From Phellopilus nigrolimitatus (Eukaryota > Basidiomycota > Agaricomycetes > Hymenochaetales > Hymenochaetaceae), in NCBI GenBank assembly GCA_021029095.1, contig JAJOHG010000041.1, positions 186,001 through 250,000 on the forward strand: a stretch of 64,000 nt of DNA, read 5' to 3'. A program made the position numbers and the translations under genes. Shown piece after piece: positions 56,561-64,000 of the stretch; the stretch's first letter is position 1; the number at the start of each line of letters is the position of its first letter. Under the pieces are notes generated by a model, which did not search any database, was not told where the DNA came from, and worked only from the letters and a program-made list of their open reading frames with translations.

Positions 56561-56970
56561 CTCCCGGCAGAGACAGCAGCTTCGACGCCGCAGATGCCTC
56601 TTCTTCGGGAAAGCATGGCAAAGGCCAGAAAGGCAAATCCGACACAGATGCGGCAGAAGAAGGGAGGAAGGAGAAGGAGTGGGAGGAGCGGGAATGACAG
56701 ATTGTGCTCGACAGCGACAAGCCGGGTGCGGAGGCGGATATGGGCCCGTTTCCTGTGCAGCTCAGCGCGCTCACGACTTGTCGACCCGAAGAGTCTGCAC
56801 GTGCTCGAGGCACTCGGCGGTGTCAACGGGCTGCTCCACGGGCTCGGCACAGCGTGGCCTGTCCAATCAACAATCCGCGAAGAGGGCGGAACTTGGTGGC
56901 AGGAAAGGGTCGAAAGGGAAACGGCGACCTCGCGCCCCCGCATTCTTCTCCACGGACTCGGGGGCACACG

Positions 56971-57886
56971 TAGGGCTCTGCACGGGTCGATCCGTGGGTT
57001 GACCCGGACCCGTTTGCACGGGTATGAGATTTTCAAAACTCAGACCCGGACCCGTGCATGACCCAGATCCGTGGGTCATGTACGACCCACGGATCTGGGT
57101 CTGGCGGGTCCGGGTCAGGATGGGTATGGCAGGTAACCTGTGGGTCACTTTACATTTTGTTTTAGGTTTAATTACAACTTTTTTTATCTCATAAGATTGA
57201 ATTTGAATCCCCACACTACATTCATGGCGGCGAAATACCAGTGATGCGCCTGGTGTGTACTATTGTGCTGCGGCTACTGTGCAGAGTATGCAGCGATGAG
57301 CGCGTCCATTGCATCCTGTGAGGAGTGCAAGATGTTGTCACTCAGGTATGGTGGCAGCAGCTGGCAGTCTAGTGACAGCTTGTGCCCAGGTTGATGTCGC
57401 TGCTGCCCATCGTCAGGCATATCAAGCGGCGAACACTGCCATTCTGTGTGGACCTATGGTGGCCGAATGCCATGCCAAGGCTGCCAGGCGGGGACGGCCA
57501 CTGAGCATTGAGTTTCGCATTTCCGAGCGAAGTGGAGGAAACAAAGTTGCTGAGTCAGGCGGGTGAAGGCCCATCTCACCCATCAATGTCTTACCATATA
57601 TGAAACACAGTTACTTTATTTGGATAACATGAGAACAATTTGGTACAACTCAGCAAAAACTTGCTTGAAATTCTGACAATCTATATACATATGTCTCATT
57701 TAGATACGGGTCCTCGATACCCACAGGTAACCTGTGGGTCTGTAAATTCTGCAAAAATTCAGACCCAGACCCTTGACTGACCCGTGGGAAACGGATCACC
57801 CGTGCACGGGTGACCCATACCCATGGGTATTCCCACGGGTCTACCCATGGTGACCTGCGGGTATACATGACCCGTGCATAGCCCTA
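56971..57886 (-). mobile_element. hAT-2: 916-bp non-autonomous hAT, reversed deletion derivative of hAT-1
   Basis: Starts TAGGGCTCTGCACGGGTC and ends with the complement of TAGGGCTATGCACGGGTC. Flanks GGCACACG (56963-56970) and GGCACACA (57887-57894) match in 7 of 8 positions. Its first ~160 bp equal the reversed right end of hAT-1 and its last ~190 bp the reversed left end, so it is an internally deleted family member in the opposite orientation. The ~550-bp interior (57140-57700) has an 85-codon frame without known features. Confidence 0.85.
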
Positions 57887-59410
57887 GGCACACACGACGC
57901 ACGCGGACCGCCAGTGCGTGTATGGGCAGAACATGCTCCCCGTGCATGCGAGCAAGAACCTGCTGCTGCTCATGTGGCTCGTGCTGAATGACAAAGTGCT
58001 CGTGCTGCTGAGCATCGCCGCGGTCGTCTCGCTCGTGCTGGGCCTCTTCCAGGACTTCGGCACGCAGCACCCGACGTTCTCATGCGGGAACGGCCAGACG
58101 TGCATGCAGCCGCCGGTCGATTGGGTTGAGGGTGCGCGCAGCTTGTTGTTTGAGTAAGAGGAATCACTTATTTTTTGTCTGAAGGCGTGGCGATTATAGT
58201 TGCTATCGTCATCGTCGTTGTCGGCTCAATGAACGACTGGCAGGATGAGAAGCAGTTCAAGAAGCTGAATGAGAAGAAGGGGGACCACACGGTCAAGATT
58301 ATCCGCGACGGTGCTGAGAAAGTCATCAATGTGAAGGTGCATGTTCACTTAATCATATAATTTTTATTTTATTTTTGTTGATTTTCTGCGAAAACATCTT
58401 TAGGATGTGGTTGTCGGAGACATCGTGCTGCTGGAGCCGGGCGAGGTTGTCCCCTGCGATGGCGTCTTCCCTACTGGGCACAATGTCAATTGCGACGAGT
58501 CGGGCATGACGGGCGAGAGCAACACAATGAAAAAGGCGCCTGCAAGAAGGGAGAGGCGGACAGTTCCGTAAGCTCGCATACGGACTGCTTTGTCGTGAGC
58601 GGCAGTAAGGTCCTCGAGGGTGCCGGCAGTTACGTCGTCATTGCGGTCAGCATCAAGAGCTTCAACGGGCGGATCATGATGGGTAAGTGTGTGCTTTTAA
58701 TCTTGCAGCGAGCGGCTATTCTAATTTAATTACATTCACAACGCTGCGGACGGACAACAACAACACGCCGCTGCAGATGAAGCTGAACAACCTTGCTGAA
58801 CTGATCGCCAAACTCCGGAGCACCGTAGGCCTCCTACTCTTTGTTGTGTTGCTCATCCGCTTCTTCGCGCAGCTGAGCACCGGCGACCCTGTGCGTTTGG
58901 TGGACCAGAAGGGGCTTGCGTTCGTGCAGATCCTCATCATCAGTCTGACGCCTGCGTTGAAGCGCATGACGCATGAGAACCTGCTCGTGCGCGTGCTCGA
59001 CGGCTGCGAGACAATGGTGAACGCGAGCATCGGGTGCACGGACAAGACGGGCATGCTCGTGCAGAACATGCTGAGCGTTATCATGGGCTCCGTCGGTATC
59101 CGTGTCAAGTTCGTCCCAGGCATACACGAATGTCGGCGAGGAGCCCGGCGTGCATGAGACGCCAGAGGAAAGTGCCGGCAGCACCCGAGTGACTTCTTGA
59201 TCAACCAGAGCGAGCTGCAGACGTGCTGTCCCCTGCGCTGCGCCGGCTGTTCAATGACGCGCTCGCGGGAAACTCGACAGCGCTCGAGGACGAGGACGGC
59301 AAGACCAGCGCGCTGCGCTGCATGCCCACCCACTATCTCCGTCGTTACCGCACTCGAAGACAACCCACTGGAGAGTGTAAGCAGGAGGGCAGCGGAGGAC
59401 AGCGGTGGCA

Positions 59411-60052
59411 TGCATAAGGTACGTACTAGAGTCCTCTCCTGTCCCACGCGCAGGCTGTCTAGTAGAGTTGCGAGATGCATCTGTTTTGCGGACACTCGGG
59501 CAGCATTTATTTTGTGATAGGGTAGTATTGATAAACACAGTTAATTACTATCAGACAACATTGAAAAAACTGATACAATAAGATAGACATGATGCATACA
59601 GTCGAGACAATACAGATCAGCACCCAAATAGAATAGAAAAAAGGATTCAATTCTGTGTTTGCATGGGTGGAAACAGGAGTCACACAGGGAGCGCACAACC
59701 AATCAATTTTTCATGAAGTCTAGGTACAACATAAGCACACAAAAAATCACATTGAAACATAGCCTAGACACAGGCCATCCCAGCAGATTAGAAACAAACA
59801 CCATACAAGTAAGAGTAAACAAAAAAGAGGGAAAATACGAACCGGAAAGCTCACGAGGAAGACTGTGACGCGTGGCGACGCCCTGTGGCTGTGACCACTC
59901 ACCATTATAAGGCATACGTTCCCACACTGTTTGTACACTTTTCGACAACTTTGTACACTTTTTTGTAATCGTGACCGTGACAAGCGTGCACAGCCACGGC
60001 GGTGAAAACGAGGATGTAGAAAGGACGATCCTTCCTTACGTCAGGAATCGTA
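59411..60052. other. AT-rich non-coding stretch
   Basis: About 640 bases after the Ca2+-ATPase remains; AT-rich, with short frames and no recognisable gene. Confidence 0.45.
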
Positions 60053-60154
60053 AAAGTTTTGTCAAAAGATGGCAGATGGGTCGTCGTTGTGGATACTGTA
60101 TGTCGGCATCGAATGTAACATCACCCAGTCTCGAATCGCATTTCGTACGCAACA
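60053..60154 (-). repeat. Short inverted repeat, left copy
   Basis: About 101 bases matching, in reverse complement and with very few mismatches, 60991-61092. The match ends at the block AAAACTTT on the outer side. Confidence 0.75.
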
Positions 60155-60712
60155 AGATACGCACCGGCCGTGCTGGTCGTCTCGGCTGAGCTCTTGAGCA
60201 AGACAGACTACTTACGTAAGCGAGCTTTAGACGAACACTGTAGGGTATAGCATTCGAGCTCGACCAACGACTGCAGCGAACGTCCGACTAAACACTTCCG
60301 TTTTTATAGTGAATACATCTATGCAATCGGACTCAGGTGTGATCTTATTTGATGCGAGCGAGGCACCTCACTTGAAGCGAGACCGTGAAAGGTACTTCAT
60401 TAGTAGCTCTCCTGGCCGTTCAAGTTATACATGACACACAAGAGTATCATTACTAAGAATCCTCTTATCCCTGGGATGTTTTTTCTCACATCTGATCTTC
60501 CGTGCCTCTCTCACCCTAATTTCACCATTGGCATGTACATGTGCTTTGCTTCTGAACAAGTTGTTCAATGCATAACCTTCAGCACCCTCCTTGGCAACAC
60601 CATGCAAATTTCTATTGACGCTCTATTCCTTGTAGAAAGGCATGGAGACGATGAGTGATCGCGACACGTCGCTCAAAATAAACCAGAAGATCTGCTATCT
60701 TTCCGCATTGGT

Positions 60713-61084
60713 TTGTGCTTTAAGTTGAGTCTTTGCACATTGCACTGCTCAGCCATGGGTTCGCGACATGTTACTTGGCACTCTCCGACATACCCACTGG
60801 CTGGCCTCTTATACCCCGGGAGTACACAGTATCAAAGCGTTGTGGATGCAATGAAGACAATTAGGTGCCTAGCGCCCTCTGAGATAGTATATGAAGTCGC
60901 ATCGTACCTCAACAATCCACAGGACCTTCTCTCTGCATCGAGTTTCAGCCGCATACATATCAATCACCACGACTTCTACATCCATGTGTCATGTTGCGAA
61001 CGAAATGCGATTCGAAACTGGGTGATGTTACATTCGATGCCGACATACAGTATCCACAACGACGACCCATCTGCCATCTTTTGA
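60713..61084 (+). pseudogene. F-box-like gene fragment
   Basis: Open frame whose middle reads IRCLAPSEIVYEVASYLNNP followed by QDLLSASSFSRI, an F-box-like pattern (Pro, then hydrophobic pairs, then a Cys/Ser turn). It ends in a stop just before the right arm of the large inverted repeat begins at 61093, which apparently truncates it. The last ~100 bases recur inverted at 60053-60154. Probably a fragment of the local leucine-rich F-box family. Confidence 0.45.
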
Positions 61085-61092
61085 CAAAACTT
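60991..61092 (+). repeat. Short inverted repeat, right copy
   Basis: Partner of 60053-60154. Its right edge coincides exactly with the start of the right arm of the 1.06-kb inverted repeat, so that edge is a rearrangement or insertion point. Confidence 0.75.
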
Positions 61093-62153
61093 TAGAAAGA
61101 TTGCGGCTGAAGAAGTAGCGAATTTGGTGTTTGCAACTGAAGAGCATCCAGCCGAAGGATCTGCAGTGCGTCATACCCGTCCCGAGAATATGGTCAAGAT
61201 GATCACGTGCTGTGTCGGAGTTCGAACTTTGTCTTGGACCGCATAAAGTCGCGTCCCTTCGCGCCCTCCATCGTCAGCCTCTCTTTCCCTCCTACCACCA
61301 CCTCTTCTGCGAGAAAAACTCCTACCTCAGCATGAGGACTCCACCGTATGCCACTCATTAATCCAGGTAAGCAGCTCTCCTCCACTCATCGCAGCTTCCC
61401 TGACGTCCCATTGAGCAGAGTGTGTGCCACCTAACTACCGTCAGCCTAACCAGCGCATACCACCATGATCACCCAATGCGACCATCTCGTCGTCGAAAAT
61501 TACCCTTCTACTCTTGCGGCCCATTTTTATGGCTGAATGACGATGCTGCTTCTTGAATGTGAGTAGCCATTTGGCGGCATACCTCCTTGCCACTAATATC
61601 TTCACTTCTCAGACACATACTCGCCTAGCAGTACCCTGTCCGAGTCCTTCTCCCATACTCCACCTATCACTCCTCGCTGTATTCATGTTACGACAAATCA
61701 AGACCCTTGTGTTTCGCCGTCCGTCGACTTGGGCGACCTCTCAACTTCCATAATGTGGCATTCCGATGTGGTCTCAGCTCCGCCCGGCTTCGGCCGCCAA
61801 CGGAGCGGAGGCGGACAGGTCTGCTGGCGAATAGCCGCGGAAGTTCACGTCGTACGGAGCCAGCCCTCGACTTCCGTAATGTAGCTAGACCGATGGTGTC
61901 AGCCCCGTCCAGCTGTGCGCTGTCGGCGGGGTGGCAGACATGTCTGCTGCGCGGAAGTTGGCGCTGCTCGGATGTGTCCAGTCGAAGCAAGCCGCTGTCT
62001 AGCTTCGCGCAGTCAGCGGCGTCAGCCTCCTGGGCCTCCGAGGATGCCGTGTGGCATTGCAAGACTCCTATGTCTGACTTGGACCCTTACGGCTCTTGCT
62101 GTCATCTCATGGTGTGTTATTTGCCGCTCGCAGTACGCTCCTGAAATTAAGTA
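61093..62153 (-). repeat. Right arm of the 1.06-kb inverted repeat
   Basis: Reverse complement of 34855-35915 with only a few single-base differences (for example near 62058 and 62005). Beyond about 62155 similarity continues to about 62285 but with many mismatches and indels. Confidence 0.8.
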
Positions 62154-62910
62154 CTGACATCTTCTGCCGTTCTCGGAAGTATTACTGCCCGGTCGAAGGA
62201 AGAAGAAAGAAGCGAATTGCAGAGTTTATGTCGAATTTTGGCATAATTTGTACCGCATATACATAGAGTAAAGCACCCCGATGTATTCAATATCTTGTCT
62301 TCGATTCTAAAAGCTCTGCAGCCGATGGCTGAAATCACTCTACAGCCAAATAGTTTTAGTGTCACATTGAAGACTTCACATACAAAAAATAGAATATTGG
62401 AATGGGGTAGTTCGAATGCATGTCGAAGAACTGAACTGGAATGTTGAAGCGCATAAGTTCCATATTTCACTCCCAAGTAAAGCCTTTTGTGTTTTTGACA
62501 ATCAAGCAAGCAACACTTTAATTTGTCGGCCTGACCAGAGGAGCAGGTCTTCTAAAGCAATGCTCAGCTTTTACCCGGAGACGTTCTGTTGCTCCCTAAA
62601 GTTGTCAATATAGTCTGAGCCCCTTCTGGCTGCAGACTTTCAGTTCGTGCTCGACTAGCTTCAGGCTCACTTATTTCTGTGCAGATTGGCTCGAGTGTGC
62701 AAGACATATCAACATTCACTCTTTCAATTTAATTCCACTCTGGAGGTTCTAAAGATAAACCAGCAAGCGTTCCATGCATCCCATTCGCATATATCCTCGC
62801 ATTTCTCTATCGACATGCACTGGAATATACATCTGTATCAGAAGGAAGTCTGGGCAGCACCCTCCTGCAGATGCAGTACATAGAACTATGACTAGGTATT
62901 GAGCATTGAT
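62154..62910. other. No gene seen
   Basis: Starts with the diverged outer flank of the inverted repeat (to ~62285), then AT-rich sequence with short frames of no known family. Confidence 0.45.
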
Positions 62911-64000
62911 CTATGCGTTGTAAACGTCCCTGATATAAAACGTTTCTTCATGGCAATCCTTCAGGTACCAGTGGCTCATGTACCCGCTTCCTATTAGGAG
63001 CCTTGGGTGATACGTACGCACGACTTTGATTGTGTGCTCTTCGCGCTCGATACGTAACACTTGTTCATTCCAACCAATGTAACGAAGCCGTGGTGGAAGG
63101 AGCGGCAAAAGCGCGACAACGTCTTCTCTGGAAACCTTCTTCTCGAAGTCGTAATCTAAAACAGAGATGGCCAGCAGGTGGCTGCTCATTGCGAAACATT
63201 TCAAAATCGAACTCTGAACCCGAAAGCAATTAAAATTCAGGATGACGCGGGAAGTTGTGTACATACCATGGTAACTGTAGCAGCACTGCCTTCATCACTT
63301 ATGCCGCAGCTCGGCACCTCCAGGGACAGCTCGACCAACTCGGGAAACATTTTATTCACATTTTCAAGCATTGATAAAATCCGATCATCAGGGTATACAA
63401 AGCTCAACTGGAGGCAGCTGCGCTGCCTCCCGAGTGGCGCAATTATTTGCTGCACATTATCTAAATCCTGCTGGGGAAACAAAACACGTAAATCACGAAT
63501 AGGCTGCTTTCTCGACGTGGGAGAGGCCGCCAGCACGTTCTGGAACCAAGTGAGAGTCGAGTAGTCTACCTGCAGAGACAGGAGATCAGGCAGATCGTGT
63601 TCAGCGAGAGGCTCCACGTCATCGTCGCAGTTGGTGTATACGCTTAAATGCTGCAGAGTCGTGTGTTTTGCGATAAAGTGCCTCACTTTGGAATCAAATG
63701 CTGAAGATCTCAGCCAGAACGACTGAAGGTTGGGAAGTAAAGGTCCGACAGGTCCAAAGCGTTAACTTGAGGCCCAAGATAGAGATGCAGGTTTTGGAGG
63801 TTCTTGTGCTGGTGGAGAAATGCGATGAGTGTGTCTGTTGGGTTGGGGGATGTGTCAAATAAAGACAGGTTGTCGACTATACCAAGAGAGAGACGCAAGT
63901 ATTGCAAGTTGCTGTATAGGCTGGTCAAAAATGTGTGCTGTGGGGGAGCCGCAATGATCCTGAATATATGCGCTGCGAGAATCGAGAATGCCTTTCCGCA
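62911..64000 (-). pseudogene. Leucine-rich (F-box-type) gene copy, frameshifted, runs off the window
   Basis: Paralogue of 33261-34330 in the same orientation. Blocks: SNLQYLRLSLG, FLHQHKNLQNLHLYLGPQV, KVRHFIAKHTTLQHLSVYTN, EHDLPDLLSLQVDYSTLTWF, FPELVELSLEVPSC, MSSHLLAISVLDYDFEKKVS and LRIEREEHTIKVVRTYHPRL, with a stop at 62911. Leucine-rich spacing and the plan fit the C-terminal half of an F-box/LRR protein. Relative to the left copy one T is missing in the DLYF codons (near 63735), shifting the frame to an early stop, so this copy is also damaged unless an intron bridges the site. The 5' end lies beyond the window. Confidence 0.6.

Larger units (their letters stand above)
43165..59410 (+). 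pseudogene. PMC1-type vacuolar Ca2+-ATPase pseudogene split by two hAT elements
   Basis: Remains of a P2B Ca2+ pump lie in three blocks: 43165-43401, 56569-56970 and 57887-59410. Block 1 holds the Ser/Pro-rich N-terminus (PPSPTL then TAA at 43291 where homologues read Ser). Block 2 joins it in frame (ALSSPG/RDSSFDAADASSS), has a second stop (EERE then TGA) and the DPKSLHVLEALGGVNGLLHG helix. Block 3 has LLLMWLVLNDKVLVLLSIAA, DWVEG, the nucleotide-independent A-domain GMTGES, and FVQILIISLTPALKRMTHEN, where the Ca2+-site PEGLP segment is deleted. The phosphorylation motif reads DKTGMLVQ instead of DKTGTLTQ. The 3' half is absent after NSTALEDEDGK. It is clearly non-functional. Confidence 0.85.

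Noticed and set aside
43402..57886. hAT left end at 43402 paired with the right end at 57886 as one element
   Set aside because: Flanks do not match (CTCCCGGC against GGCACACA); pairing 43402-56560 and 56971-57886 gives matching duplications.
1..64000. CRISPR arrays, bacterial operons or phage genes
   Set aside because: The window is eukaryotic throughout, with spliceosomal introns; no regularly spaced short repeats.

Overview
The window is nuclear DNA of a filamentous basidiomycete, most likely an Agaricomycete. Genes are dense and carry many short (about 45-75 bp) GT-AG introns. Two families typical of Agaricomycetes are present: a DUF6533 seven-helix protein and a YAGKE-type seven-helix protein. 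The conserved genes are fungal ones (HIS1, DPH2, sedolisin, flavocytochrome b2, GH2 mannosidase, chitin synthase, TRM44).

Region A (1-33.2 kb) is an ordinary gene-rich arm. In order it holds a conserved fungal protein of unknown function (2611-4287, -), ATP phosphoribosyltransferase HIS1 (5225-6467, -), diphthamide-synthesis subunit DPH2 (7272-9383, -), a secreted sedolisin protease (10270-13230, +), two divergent seven-helix membrane proteins (13455-15679, -; 16434-18018, +), L-lactate dehydrogenase/flavocytochrome b2 (19161-21319, +), a GH2 beta-mannosidase (21600-25123, +), a chitin synthase (25443-28927, +), an F-box-like protein (29237-30535, -) and the tRNA methyltransferase TRM44 (31274-33206, +). 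For HIS1, DPH2, the sedolisin, the DUF6533 protein, CYB2 and TRM44 I resolved every exon, and each adds up to one open frame. These genes do not form a pathway; they are neighbours.

Region B (33.2-64 kb) is a transposon-built accessory region made almost entirely of duplications, nested elements and broken genes. Its backbone is a P2B (PMC1-type) Ca2+-ATPase pseudogene (43165-59410) cut by two hAT transposons with 8-bp target duplications. hAT-1 (43402-56560) carries an apparently intact transposase. hAT-2 (56971-57886) is a short deletion derivative in the opposite orientation. Inside hAT-1 sit a third hAT (hAT-3, 46202-47763), which carries a captured reductase gene fragment with its introns, and one copy of a 5107-bp terminal-inverted-repeat element. 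A second copy of that 5107-bp element lies 10.2 kb upstream (37765-42871). Each copy has its own 7-bp target duplication and carries fragments of at least three host genes (ribosomal proteins eS26 and uL30, and a BAR-domain protein). This is a Pack-type (gene-capturing) DNA transposon architecture.

Around this core lie a 1.05-kb inverted repeat with arms 25 kb apart (34855-35915 and 61093-62153), two degenerate leucine-rich F-box-type paralogues at the outer edges, a decapping-factor-like gene fragment beside a relic hAT end, and a short inverted repeat near 60-61 kb.
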